Both the position numbers and the translations under genes were made by a program. Below, piece by piece: positions 9,198 to 18,186 of a DNA stretch of 64,000 bases. Each line of letters starts with the position of its first letter. The stretch's first letter is position 1. The stretch comes from Martelella lutilitoris (lineage in GTDB: Bacteria; Pseudomonadota; Alphaproteobacteria; Rhizobiales; Rhizobiaceae): positions 182,198 to 246,197 of the forward strand of contig NZ_CP066788.1 in the NCBI RefSeq assembly GCF_016598595.1. The letters run 5' to 3'. The notes beneath the pieces were generated by a model. That model ran no database searches and was not told where the DNA came from. It saw only the letters and a program-made list of their open reading frames with translations.

Positions 9198-9213
9198 CCG
9201 TTCTAACGAACGG
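9198..9213. promoter_or_regulatory. Dyad CCGTTC-TAAC-GAACGG in a divergent promoter region
   Basis: A perfect 6-bp inverted repeat with a 4-bp spacer sits in the 189-bp gap between the divergent genes starting at 9109 (minus) and 9299 (plus). A looser AAGTAA and TTACTT pair lies just upstream. It is a candidate operator for either gene; the regulator is not known. Confidence 0.4.
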
Positions 9214-9298
9214 ATTTGTCTATGCTTTTTGGCCGGGCTATAAGGGCCCGTCACCCGGATTCGCCACACCAAAAGCCAGGGCCTCAGCCTATTTGTTC

Positions 9299-11257
9299 AT
9301 GAAATCATGCTCGGTTTTCCAGACAGTTTTTGCCCGCCGGCACGGCAAAGCGGATGGCGGGCTTTTGGTCTCGGGGAAGCGGATCATCACGGCCTTCCTG
9401 CTTGTGCTGATCTGGCTCTCGCCGGCCTTGGCGCGCGAGCGGATCGAACGTTTCGAAAGCGACATTGCGATCGGCGCGACCGGCCGCCTCGATATCACCG
9501 AAACAATCGCGATCAAGGCGGAGGGGTACCGGATCGAACACGGCATCTTTCGCGATCTGCCGATCGCGGGTCGGACGGCGGAGGGCGGCGTCGATCCCGG
9601 CGCGCTGCAGGTCCTTTCGGCCACGCTCGACGGCAAGCCGGTGCCCATGCGCGTTGCCCGCCGCAGCGACTATATCCGCATCTTTCTGGGGGATGCCGGA
9701 ACCGATCTCGAACCGGGCGTTCACACCTTCCGGTTTGCCTATCGCACCGGACCGCAGATCGAAAACCGCGACGGTCACGACGAATTCTACTGGAATGTAA
9801 CCGGCTCCTACTGGGCCTTCCCGATCGACAACGCCGCCGCGACCATTCGCCTGCCAGAGGGCGCGGCGGCCACGCAGGTCGCCGGCTATACCGGCCCGCT
9901 CGGCGCGACGCGCGCGGAAGTGTCCCGCGGCCTCAGCCCGGATGGCGGCACGGTCGATATCTCGACCTACCGTATTCTCGACCCGGAGGAAGGGCTCACG
10001 GTCGCTGTCAGGTTCCCGAAGGGCTTCGTCAGCGAGCCGGCGGCCGCCGAGCGGTTCCGGTGGTGGGTGCGTCGCAATCCGGGCGTGGCGATTTCCGCCG
10101 TCGGCCTTGGCGCTCTCGGCCTCATATTCCTATTCGTTTCCCGCAGGATCAGGCGGCCCGGAGAAGAGCAAGCATCACGATACCCTGTGGTCGAGCGGCG
10201 AAAGCCGCCGCGCGGCACGACGCCTGCTCAGGTGCAGTATATTTCGATGCGGCGGATGCTCGGCCATTCCGCGCTCCTCGCGACGGTCATCAATCTCGGC
10301 CTGCGCGGGCTGATGACCATCGTGCCCGAGGGCAAGGCCTGGCGGATCGTGCTGGATAAGGGCGATCCCGGCATGCTGGCGCCCGAGGAGGAAGCGCTGG
10401 TTTCGGGCGTGCGCGCCGAAGGCGGCAGCGTCCTGGTCGAGCGCAAGAACCGGCAGACGCTGCGGCGGCTTTACGGCGATTTCGCCCGCGCGGTGCGCAC
10501 CACCCATGGCCGGCGGTATTACGCGCCGAACGGCAGGTGGAAACTGGCCGCCGCCTTCCTCTGCTCCGGCCTTGCCGCAGCTCTTGCGCTGACCGGCATG
10601 GATGGCGAAGGGTGGATCCTCGCCTATGGTCCGCTGCTGCCGATCGTGATCGGCCTTGCCTTTGCGGGCTTCGATGCGCGCGCCTCGGCGGATACGTTCA
10701 GCAATACGGCGGGAAACGGCATGGGCGGCGGGCTGGTCGCGAGCGCGGGGCTGTGGCTGGTGACAGGCTTCTTCACCGGCGCCTTCGGCTGGGCGACGGC
10801 GCTCGGCCTCGTGGCAACGCCGCTGCTGTTCTGGGTGTTTGCCGCGCGGATCGGCCAGCCGACGGAAGAGGGGCGGGCGCGCGAGGCGGAAATCGCGGGG
10901 CTGCGCCTCTATCTCGAACGCGTCGGCGACATGCGCCACGCCAATCGCAGCGAAAGGGACGCGCTTCCCGCCCTTCTGCCGTTTGCGGTGGCGCTCAATA
11001 TGAAGTCAGAATGGAGCCGCGCCTTCGACAGTGTCATGGACGCCGGCCCCGGCACCATCAACCCGATCCCCTTCGGCCTGCACCCGACCTTTTACGACAC
11101 GGGCGCGAATGGCGCGACCATCTTTGGCGCCTGTCAGGCCCTCAGCACCAACCTGACGGCCTGCATCTCGCCCAACGGATCGGGCTCGGGAGGCGGTTTT
11201 TCGGGGGGTGGCTTCTCCGGCGGGGGCGGCGGAGGCGGTGGCGGTGGTGGCTGGTAA
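9299..11257 (+). CDS. DUF2207 domain membrane protein with Gly-rich tail
   Basis: The protein has a signal peptide, an extracytoplasmic DUF2207 domain starting RIERFESDIAIGATGRLDI and containing the diagnostic HGIFRDLPI, then membrane segments and a cytoplasmic part. It ends in a glycine-rich low-complexity tail (GSGSGGGFSGGGFSGG and poly-Gly to a final Trp), typical for this family of about 600-650 residues. The start is uncertain: the ATG at 9299 gives a long pre-signal region with no good ribosome binding site, while the in-frame TTG at 9365 would give a compact signal peptide (VSGKRIITAFLLVLIWLSPALA). The role of the family is unknown. It is divergent from the MORN operon. Confidence 0.88.
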   Translation: MKSCSVFQTVFARRHGKADGGLLVSGKRIITAFLLVLIWLSPALARERIERFESDIAIGATGRLDITETIAIKAEGYRIEHGIFRDLPIAGRTAEGGVDPGALQVLSATLDGKPVPMRVARRSDYIRIFLGDAGTDLEPGVHTFRFAYRTGPQIENRDGHDEFYWNVTGSYWAFPIDNAAATIRLPEGAAATQVAGYTGPLGATRAEVSRGLSPDGGTVDISTYRILDPEEGLTVAVRFPKGFVSEPAAAERFRWWVRRNPGVAISAVGLGALGLIFLFVSRRIRRPGEEQASRYPVVERRKPPRGTTPAQVQYISMRRMLGHSALLATVINLGLRGLMTIVPEGKAWRIVLDKGDPGMLAPEEEALVSGVRAEGGSVLVERKNRQTLRRLYGDFARAVRTTHGRRYYAPNGRWKLAAAFLCSGLAAALALTGMDGEGWILAYGPLLPIVIGLAFAGFDARASADTFSNTAGNGMGGGLVASAGLWLVTGFFTGAFGWATALGLVATPLLFWVFAARIGQPTEEGRAREAEIAGLRLYLERVGDMRHANRSERDALPALLPFAVALNMKSEWSRAFDSVMDAGPGTINPIPFGLHPTFYDTGANGATIFGACQALSTNLTACISPNGSGSGGGFSGGGFSGGGGGGGGGGGW

Positions 11258-11312
11258 ACCGCGCCGCCACCCAAAACGTCGCAAGTGAGGCCGTGCAGGG
11301 CTCTATGGTCGG

Positions 11313-11771
11313 CTAGAAGCGGACCTCGAAATGGTCGCCCATATCGGGCTCCTCGTCCGTCACCTTGGCCTTTGCGATCTGGATGGCAAACCCGATCGCG
11401 CCCTTGGTGGCCCAGACCTCGGCGAAGTCCGGCGTAAACCGGATCAGCCGGATGTCGGGATCGTCGATGCCATCGAACCAGCTTGAAGCAATCGGATTCC
11501 AGAGCTCCTCGAGCTTTTCCCGGTCCTGGACCACCTCGGACCGTCCCTCGACGCGGGCATGCATCTCGCCATTACCGGTGACGATCAGCGAACTCTCGGT
11601 CTCGCCGGCCTCGATCGCCTTCACCAGATCAGTGCCCTTTGCGGTGATGAACCAGATTACCCCTTCCTTGTCATTGGGGTAGGGTGCCATCGGCACATGG
11701 CGGGCCGAACCAATGCCCAGCATCGCGGCGCGAACGTCGTCCATTTCTTTCCAGAATTCGGATTTTGACAT
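11313..11771 (-). CDS. General stress protein, pyridoxamine 5'-phosphate oxidase-like split barrel
   Basis: The protein has 152 residues from the ATG at 11771, which is preceded by AAGGAG; an upstream in-frame reading is not supported. The sequence MSKSEFWKEMDDVRAAMLGIG, HVPMAPYPND, GVIWFITAKGTDLVKAI and FTPDFAEVWATKG is characteristic of the general-stress-protein-26 group of the PNPOx-like FMN-binding split-barrel fold. These are small cytoplasmic flavin-binding proteins induced in stress. No membrane or signal segments occur. It lies between two membrane protein genes and appears monocistronic. Confidence 0.88.
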   Translation of the reverse strand: MSKSEFWKEMDDVRAAMLGIGSARHVPMAPYPNDKEGVIWFITAKGTDLVKAIEAGETESSLIVTGNGEMHARVEGRSEVVQDREKLEELWNPIASSWFDGIDDPDIRLIRFTPDFAEVWATKGAIGFAIQIAKAKVTDEEPDMGDHFEVRF

Positions 11772-11922
11772 TGTTTTCTCCTTTGGAGGCATAAACGTCT
11801 TCCGTCCGGAAAAGTTGCTTGCCGGAATCGCGGATCGGGCCACACGTCGATTTTCCCGCAAGGCCCCGTGAGGGCGCGGTCGCGAATGCGCCGCGTCTGC
11901 AGACGGGCGCGCGGAGGGACGT

Positions 11923-14652
11923 CTATCGATCTTGCCCGCCGCCCGAAGCTTCGCGCGGCCCCGCCATGCTGTTCCAGCGCAGGTTCATCACACGGTCGAG
12001 CCAGCCAAGACCGGCGAGCGCCAGTCCGAGCCCGATGAGGGAGACGACCCGTAAAAGCCCTTCCAGGCCGGAAATATCGATGAGGAAGACCTTCGCGATC
12101 GTCAGTCCGGCCGCGGCCATGGCGACCTTGCGCAGGACGTTGGAGCGCCTGGAGAAGCTGACGGCGAGCAGGATTGCGCAGACGATCAAGAGCGCGATCG
12201 TGTAGCTGTAGAGCTCCGGCTGGGTGACGCCGGGCGCCGAAAGGTCGGGCCCGTGCCAGAACCGGCGGATTTCGCAAACGAGATAAAAACCGGCCAGCAG
12301 GCTCGATATGCTGACAAGGCCGGTCCGCAGCCACGGCCCGAGATTGACGATCCTCCAGGCGCCGATCGCCAGCACGGCCGCGAGCGGCAGGTAGCTGAGC
12401 GCAAGACTGTCGAAAACCATCGGGCCCGTGACGGGGTGGAACCGGAACAGCAGGGGATTTGAAATCGTCAGCGGCACGGCAATCAGCGCGGCGGAAACGA
12501 GGCCGAAGAGCAAGGCGAGACCCAGCCGGAACAGTCTCAGCCACCTGCCCGTGGTCGGCACCCGGTTGATCTGCGCCAGCATGGCGACGGCCATCACGGC
12601 GGCCAGAAGCCCCGGCTCATCCGGCACCAGCCGCTGCAACACCGCGCAGGCGAAGACGGCGGCGACCGTCCACGTGGTGGTCTCGATGGCCGCCTGAACC
12701 GACTGACGTGCGCGCGACACCGTGAGGCGCCATCCGGCATAAAGCAGCACCAGCGTGCCGCCATAGGCTTCAAGCAGCGCCAGCCACGACGTGTCGCTGC
12801 GCACGGCCCAGAAAAAGCCGGGATTGGCCACCAGCCGGAAGGCGATGATGGCGAGCGCCGCCTTGGTGAAGAGGCCGATCAGGGCAAGGTCGAACCGCCG
12901 GTCGAGCGCGATCGTGAGGACGACGACAACGCCGAGCGCCAGCGTGAGGGCCGCCTTCGTGAGCACCACGAACAGCGCCAGCGCCAGCATCGAGAGCGCG
13001 GCAATGGCGAAAAGCGCCGCGCGCATCTGGCGCCGGCTGCGCTCCTCCGCGCGCAACGTCCGGTCGGTCAGCAGCGCCATGACGGCCGATACCGCCAGGA
13101 GATGGATGCTCCAGAGATAATCCCCGAAAGCCGCCGCGGGCGACCACAGAAATTCGAAAATGAAGGCGGTCGCCGGGGCAAACGCCGCCGCGCCCAGCGC
13201 AAACCCGAGCGCCGTGTTTTGGTCCTCCCCGCAACGGGTCATCCGCCAGAAGGCCATCAGAGATGCACCGACGGACAGGATCAGGGCGAAGGTGATGAAA
13301 GCGGAAGACCCGGCTGTTGCATCTGCCGGAGGCTGCAGCGCGGCAACGAATGACGCGAACAGCGGACCGCGCTCGACGACCTGCAGGACAGGCACGGACA
13401 GAAACGCGGCGGCAGGCAGGAACGACATGTCCCTCAGCGCTTCCGCACGGCGCATCCATAAAAGCGTCGCCGCGAGGACGAAGGCGATGAGCAGAAAGGC
13501 AAAACAGGCCTCTGTCGCGGATGGCGCATCGGTGGACAGGAGAAGGCCGGCGCCGCTGACGAACAGCGTCATGGCCGCGACGACCCGGGTGGGGAAATCG
13601 GCGCGCGGCTTGAGACCCGCAAGTGTCGCCAGAACCGTCTGGCCGGCATGGGAGGGCACAAAGCTCTGCACCGGGAGGATCACAGCCGCCAGCCAGGAGA
13701 GAGCAAGAAAGACCGTATAGTGGATCAGGCCGCCGGTCGCGAGGTAAAGTCCGGTTGCGGCCATCGCCGTTGCGGTCAGCACGAGGGCGGAGACCCATGC
13801 CCAGCGCTTGACGCTGTCCACCGCAAGGCCGGCAATGGCGATGAAGGCGAAATAATAGAAAAACAGCCAGCCGCTCTCCGCACTGCCGCCGACCAGAAAC
13901 GGCGCGGCGGTGGCCCCGATAATGCCGACGGCGCTCAGGACCGAGCCGTAAAGCCAGCCGAGCGCAACCGCGAGAATGCTGAGCAGAACCAGCCCGGCCA
14001 GCGTCATCTCGGCGGAAACCAGTCCATAGAGAAGACGGGCGGCAAGCACGGCGGCAAACAGCGTCACCAGACCCGCGCCTGCAAAGACGGAGGGCAGGTA
14101 GCGCGTTGACGGCGTCGTCTCGTCGCCGAAGCGGCGGCGAAGCCCTTCGCCGGCGCCCACCAGCGCCACGCCCAGCATCAGCGCCCCGAAAACCCGCCAG
14201 ACCGGCGTCAGAAGCCCGTTTTCGACGCCATATTGCACCATGAAGATGCCGCCCAGCGCCAGCGAAAGCGCCGCGAGCGCGATTGTCCAATTCTGGCGCA
14301 GCCATCCGCCGAACGTCTGCAGCAACGCTCCGGTAAAGACGAAGGCCCGCGGCGGGCCGCCGGTGGCTGGGGGCATCTTTCCGGCGTCCGTCGATCCTGA
14401 TTCCTCAGGTGACCGGGCCGTTTCCGGTTCTGTCGTTTGGGCCGCGTCCTCCGCCCGCTCCGCCATCGCTCTTTCCGGCTCTTCGGCCGTGACGGCCGTG
14501 GCGGCATCACCGCGGCATTCCAGTTGCTCCAGCCGCGCCAGAAGGCTCCGCTGAGCATCCTCCAGTCTCTTCATCCGCTTCCGCATCCCGGCGTTGGACG
14601 CGATCAGCGCCAGAACAAGGATGAGAACCAGAAACTCGAAGAACGATGTCAT
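11923..14652 (-). CDS. DUF2339 polytopic membrane protein
   Basis: The protein has about 909 residues from the ATG at 14652; a GTG at 14673 is an alternative. The first 20 residues are hydrophobic, then comes a coiled-coil-prone stretch (MRKRMKRLEDAQRSLLARLEQLE), an acidic low-complexity linker, and more than twenty transmembrane helices with the family block LRQNWTIALAALSLALGGIFMVQYG and VFGALMLGVALVGAGEGLRRR. This is the DUF2339 architecture, of unknown function, usual length 800-1000. The C-terminus includes KVFLIDISGLEGLLRVVSLIGLGLALAGLGWL, also conserved. It is not in an operon with neighbours; a mosaic repeat is just upstream. Confidence 0.9.
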   Translation of the reverse strand: MTSFFEFLVLILVLALIASNAGMRKRMKRLEDAQRSLLARLEQLECRGDAATAVTAEEPERAMAERAEDAAQTTEPETARSPEESGSTDAGKMPPATGGPPRAFVFTGALLQTFGGWLRQNWTIALAALSLALGGIFMVQYGVENGLLTPVWRVFGALMLGVALVGAGEGLRRRFGDETTPSTRYLPSVFAGAGLVTLFAAVLAARLLYGLVSAEMTLAGLVLLSILAVALGWLYGSVLSAVGIIGATAAPFLVGGSAESGWLFFYYFAFIAIAGLAVDSVKRWAWVSALVLTATAMAATGLYLATGGLIHYTVFLALSWLAAVILPVQSFVPSHAGQTVLATLAGLKPRADFPTRVVAAMTLFVSGAGLLLSTDAPSATEACFAFLLIAFVLAATLLWMRRAEALRDMSFLPAAAFLSVPVLQVVERGPLFASFVAALQPPADATAGSSAFITFALILSVGASLMAFWRMTRCGEDQNTALGFALGAAAFAPATAFIFEFLWSPAAAFGDYLWSIHLLAVSAVMALLTDRTLRAEERSRRQMRAALFAIAALSMLALALFVVLTKAALTLALGVVVVLTIALDRRFDLALIGLFTKAALAIIAFRLVANPGFFWAVRSDTSWLALLEAYGGTLVLLYAGWRLTVSRARQSVQAAIETTTWTVAAVFACAVLQRLVPDEPGLLAAVMAVAMLAQINRVPTTGRWLRLFRLGLALLFGLVSAALIAVPLTISNPLLFRFHPVTGPMVFDSLALSYLPLAAVLAIGAWRIVNLGPWLRTGLVSISSLLAGFYLVCEIRRFWHGPDLSAPGVTQPELYSYTIALLIVCAILLAVSFSRRSNVLRKVAMAAAGLTIAKVFLIDISGLEGLLRVVSLIGLGLALAGLGWLDRVMNLRWNSMAGPREASGGGQDR

Positions 14653-14691
14653 ATCAGGGCATTCCACTTTCACGACGCAATAGGGGCGGTC

Positions 14692-14775
14692 TAGCGCATC
14701 GGCCCGAAAATCGGAATCGCTTTTCGGAAAGCACGATGCATCGGTTCAATAGGTTAGAGCGTTCTTTCGTACATC
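14692..14775. repeat. RIME-like Rhizobiales intergenic mosaic repeat, copy 2
   Basis: About 75 bases match copy 1 at 1211 with few changes, from TAGCGCATCGGCCC through the AAAATCG hairpin to AGGTTAGAGCG. The terminal hairpin of copy 1 is not preserved, so this copy is partial. It lies upstream of the DUF2339 start on the minus strand and 140 bases before the next plus-strand gene. Confidence 0.78.
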
Positions 14776-14913
14776 GCCGCTGCGTCATGCATGCGCAACC
14801 GGAATCAATCGCCTGACTAAAATCTCGGCCGCTCACGGTTGCGCATCGCGGCCCGGCAAACTAATCGGGTGCTCTCAAACAGAAAAAGACTGACAGGCAA
14901 AAGGACGCACTCC

Positions 14914-16905
14914 ATGGAAAACGAGAAAAAGCGCAGGCACACGTCCAGACGGATCCTGCTCTGGTCGGTCGCGGCAATTGCCGTGATCGCGGCGGCGGGC
15001 GTGGTCGGCGGCAAGGTCATGCTGGAGAAGACGGTCAGGAACAGTCTTGAGCAGAGTGGAACGCGGGCCGCCTCGGTCGAGGTCGACTTCACGGGCCATG
15101 TCCATCTGAGCGACGTGACCGTTCCCCTGGAGAATGACCAGACGCTGCATATCGCCTCCATAGAGGCGCGGCCAGAATTCCTGTTTCTTTCCGGCATGAT
15201 CGACGCAAGGGACCTCGCCTTTGAGGCAGGCCCGATGCATGTCTCTGTCCCGAGCGTGCTGGTTGAGGACGCCGGCATCAACCGCGCCTTTCTCGCCGCT
15301 GCGTCCGGCGAGGCCGATCTGACGCCCGCCGAGCGCGTCGCGCGGCTTTCGGCAGGCCGCATCGAGATAGCGTCCGTCGCGGTTTCCCAGAGCCAGCAAG
15401 GGATTGACCAGACCACGACCTACTCCGACGTCGTGCTTGAGAACATCGTCGACGGCCATGTCGGACGCTATTTTGCAAGCGGCATGACCAGCGACACGGA
15501 AGTCGCTCCCGATCCGCGCGCAGACGGGGATGCGAAGCCGGTATCCGTCAAGCTTTCGGTCGGCGCGATTGAGGGCGAGGACATCGATGCCCCCTTCCTG
15601 ACACGAATCTACACCGAAGCGAAGCCGGCCGATGGCGAGAACGCGGCGCAACAGGTCTACGGCCCGGTCACGGTGAAGGATTTCGTGATGGAGACCGCAG
15701 ACGGCCGGGTAACCTATGCGGAGATGAGCAGCGATGGCTTTTCCATGCGCCTTGCCGACGAGCCGTTCCTCACAACGCCGGAAAGGTTGGGAGCGTTATC
15801 GGACACAGAGGCGCTGCTGCCCGGCGACGGAGAGCGGCTGGGTCTCGAGGCCTTTCTGCTTCTCGATGCCATCGCGAAAGGCGACCTGCAGATTTCCGGC
15901 ATTGGCCTGACCACGGACGAGGAGCCGGACATGACCTTCGCGATCGATAGACTGGCGGTCACGTTTGATGATCTTGTCCTCGGCTTTTCGATGGACGGGC
16001 TTGACGTGCGCGCCGGAGACGACTCCCTAACCGTGCGAAGCGCGTCGTGGACGGACTTTTCGCTGGCTCCCACGCTGGCGGGGGTTCGCGAATATCTCAA
16101 GACCGGCCCCGGCGCGCCGGACATGGCGTGGAAGGCTGCGTTCCTGCCTGCTTTCGGCACCCTCAGCCTGTCGGATTATGCCGTCAACATGAACCCCGAC
16201 GCCGAAAACGGTTTCGATGTCGACAAGCCTCTCAATGTCGCGGTCAAGGATTTCAGCCTGGCGCTTCAAGACCCCGTCAACGGCATCCCCAGCGATATCC
16301 GCATGGTGATGAACGAGCTGAAGCTGGATCTGGCGGGACACGACGACAACGAGGCGTTCGCCCTCTTGAAACAGCTCGGCTATCAGGAGGTGAGTATCTC
16401 TGAAAACATCGCGCTTCACTGGGACAAGGCGAACAAGGCGCTGATCGTCGAAGACATCGGTTTCAGCGGCGACGACATGGGAAGCGTCTCGCTTTCGGGC
16501 GTAGTCGGCGGCTTCGGGGAAGCGTTCTTCTCCGGCGACAAGGCACTGATGCAGGCTGCCGTCTTCGGCCTGAACGGCCGCGCTGTGACGCTGAAAGTCG
16601 AAAACGACGGCCTCTTTGCCCGGGGGCTGAAGCTTTACGCCGATCGGAACGGGATGAGCGAGGAACAGGCCGCGCTCACCCTGTCAATGTTGCCCTCGAT
16701 TGCCGCGCAGACCGTCGGCGATGGCGATCCCGGGGTTCAGGCCATGATCGATGCGATTTCGGCCTTCATCGCCGACCCGAATACGCTGGAAATCGCCATA
16801 ACTGCGAAATCCGACCAGGGCATCGGCGCACCGGCCTTCATGGCCGCGACGACGGATCCGGCAAGCCTGCTGCAACAGGTCGATATCACGGCAAAGGCAG
16901 ACTGA
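14914..16905 (+). CDS. Large single-pass periplasmic protein of unknown function
   Basis: The protein has 663 residues from the ATG at 14914, chosen because AAAAGGA lies 9 bases upstream; the frame continues upstream without a better start. The N-terminus is a short Lys/Arg-rich cytoplasmic segment and one transmembrane helix (ILLWSVAAIAVIAAAGVVGG), followed by over 600 residues of beta-rich periplasmic sequence. The layout, with an anchor and repeated strand-like segments such as DVTVPLENDQTLHIASIEA, resembles AsmA/YdgA-type proteins, but I find no diagnostic motif, so the family is left open. A strong hairpin follows the stop. It appears monocistronic. Confidence 0.65.
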   Translation: MENEKKRRHTSRRILLWSVAAIAVIAAAGVVGGKVMLEKTVRNSLEQSGTRAASVEVDFTGHVHLSDVTVPLENDQTLHIASIEARPEFLFLSGMIDARDLAFEAGPMHVSVPSVLVEDAGINRAFLAAASGEADLTPAERVARLSAGRIEIASVAVSQSQQGIDQTTTYSDVVLENIVDGHVGRYFASGMTSDTEVAPDPRADGDAKPVSVKLSVGAIEGEDIDAPFLTRIYTEAKPADGENAAQQVYGPVTVKDFVMETADGRVTYAEMSSDGFSMRLADEPFLTTPERLGALSDTEALLPGDGERLGLEAFLLLDAIAKGDLQISGIGLTTDEEPDMTFAIDRLAVTFDDLVLGFSMDGLDVRAGDDSLTVRSASWTDFSLAPTLAGVREYLKTGPGAPDMAWKAAFLPAFGTLSLSDYAVNMNPDAENGFDVDKPLNVAVKDFSLALQDPVNGIPSDIRMVMNELKLDLAGHDDNEAFALLKQLGYQEVSISENIALHWDKANKALIVEDIGFSGDDMGSVSLSGVVGGFGEAFFSGDKALMQAAVFGLNGRAVTLKVENDGLFARGLKLYADRNGMSEEQAALTLSMLPSIAAQTVGDGDPGVQAMIDAISAFIADPNTLEIAITAKSDQGIGAPAFMAATTDPASLLQQVDITAKAD

Positions 16906-16910
16906 GAGAC

Positions 16911-16942
16911 AGGCCGGCGGCCCGGTCTCGGGCTGCCGGCCT
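16911..16942 (+). terminator. GC-rich hairpin after the large periplasmic protein gene
   Basis: The arms 16911-16924 and 16929-16942 pair over 14 bp with one G-U wobble around a GTCT loop, six bases after the stop codon. There is no T-tract, so it may be a weak or factor-assisted terminator or an mRNA end stabiliser. Confidence 0.55.
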
Positions 16943-16957
16943 CACATGCCATCCCGG

Positions 16958-17127
16958 TCATCCGGCGGCGGTCGGGGGCTCGTCACCGAGATTGCGCGAT
17001 ACCCTCTGCGCCAACGCCCGCCGGCCAGTTCGCGCAGGGCGATGACAGGACGCAACCGGCGCCGCCAGCGGCCGAATGTCAGGCCGGTTTCCCCGAGCAT
17101 CAGGCGTTTGAGGGATCGCTCGCCCAT
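16958..17127 (-). pseudogene. AraC-family regulator C-terminal remnant, frameshifted
   Basis: Reading down from 17127, MGERSLKRLMLGETGLTFGRWRRRLR and PVIALRELAGG match the second helix-turn-helix of AraC-type regulators. After about 17014 the homologous reading moves to another frame (ALAQRVSRNLGDEPPTAA, matching the helix that normally reads like a VAxxLGYxSxSAF motif) and stops at 16958. Upstream of 17127 no coherent N-terminal domain is found. It is therefore a truncated and frameshifted fragment, lying just before the LuxR gene in the 349-bp gap. Confidence 0.65.
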
Positions 17128-17254
17128 GGCGGCTCAAGCCTTCCGGGATGTTCCGCGGGGCGAAAGGGTTGCGGATCGCCGCTCTTGCCCATAATTTTTC
17201 CCCTGGCTTACACAAAAGAGTGGAAATCGCGGCCCTCAACGGTCACATAGTCTG

Positions 17255-18046
17255 ATGCTGAACGAAACAATCGATACCGAACGGATTTATGCGCTCTGGG
17301 ACGAGCTTTCGGATTTCGAGGCGTCGCGCATGCCTGAGGCGCGCGTGCATCTGCTGTCCGTCGTCTGCGATATGATCGACGCGCGACAGGCCGACTGGAT
17401 CGGCGCCGTCAGGCTTGTCGACAACATCCATCGCGATCCGCTTTTCGGCTGGCGCCCGCGCAGCCTCTCGGCCCTTTATCCCGACGCGGAAACCGAACGG
17501 ACCATCCAGGAAGCCTTTGCCCTGATGGAGAAGGGCGAACCCGACATCACCACGATCCGCAATGCCGAGCTTGCCGGACAATTCCGGGTTTTCATGCTGG
17601 ACGAACTTGCAACGCCCGAATGGTTTGAAAGCTATTCCTACAAGACCTTCTATCGCGGGCTGGACCGGCTGGATTCGATCTGGGTCGGCATTCCCATCAA
17701 TGCCGACGCCGAGATCCAGATCGGCTTTCACCGCGCGCTCTCGCAACCGCGATTTTCGGAGCGTGATCGGCGGATTGTGACGCACGCCTTGCGCGGCATC
17801 CGCTGGTTCTATCGCCTGCAGATGCTGTCGGAAGGGATCGGCGTCGCATCCGAACCCTTGACGCCGATGGAGAGCAAGGTGCTGCGCGACCTGCTGCAGG
17901 GGCTTTCGGAACGCCAGATTGCCGAAAATAACGGCCAGAGCCCTCATACCGTCCATGATCATGTCAAGCGGATCTACCGCAAATACGGCGTTTCCAGCCG
18001 CGCCGCGCTGATGGCGCTCTGGCTGGGTCAGCCCATCCCCCCCTGA
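17255..18046 (+). CDS. LuxR-family transcriptional regulator
   Basis: The 263-residue protein has no recognisable N-terminal sensor name, but its C-terminal 60 residues form a LuxR-type helix-turn-helix: EPLTPMESKVLRDLLQGLSERQIAENNGQSPHTVHDHVKRIYRKYGVSSRAALMALWL. The recognition region (SPHTVHDHVKRIYRKYGVSSR) is canonical. The N-terminal 200 residues could be a GAF/autoinducer-like domain, as in the alphaproteobacterial solo LuxR proteins. It lies 140 bases upstream of the TpsB-type transporter gene in the same direction and may regulate it; this is inference. Confidence 0.88.
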   Translation: MLNETIDTERIYALWDELSDFEASRMPEARVHLLSVVCDMIDARQADWIGAVRLVDNIHRDPLFGWRPRSLSALYPDAETERTIQEAFALMEKGEPDITTIRNAELAGQFRVFMLDELATPEWFESYSYKTFYRGLDRLDSIWVGIPINADAEIQIGFHRALSQPRFSERDRRIVTHALRGIRWFYRLQMLSEGIGVASEPLTPMESKVLRDLLQGLSERQIAENNGQSPHTVHDHVKRIYRKYGVSSRAALMALWLGQPIPP

Positions 18047-18186
18047 TCAGGGGATTCCAAACGCAGGACGGCTGGTCGATAAGCCTTGGCAAAACAGGGT
18101 CTCGTCAAATCCGGCGCGCCGCGCCGCCGTCATCAGGCTGAATGGAGAGCAGGGTCCCTTGTGCAACGATCAATGTTGGGGGAACC

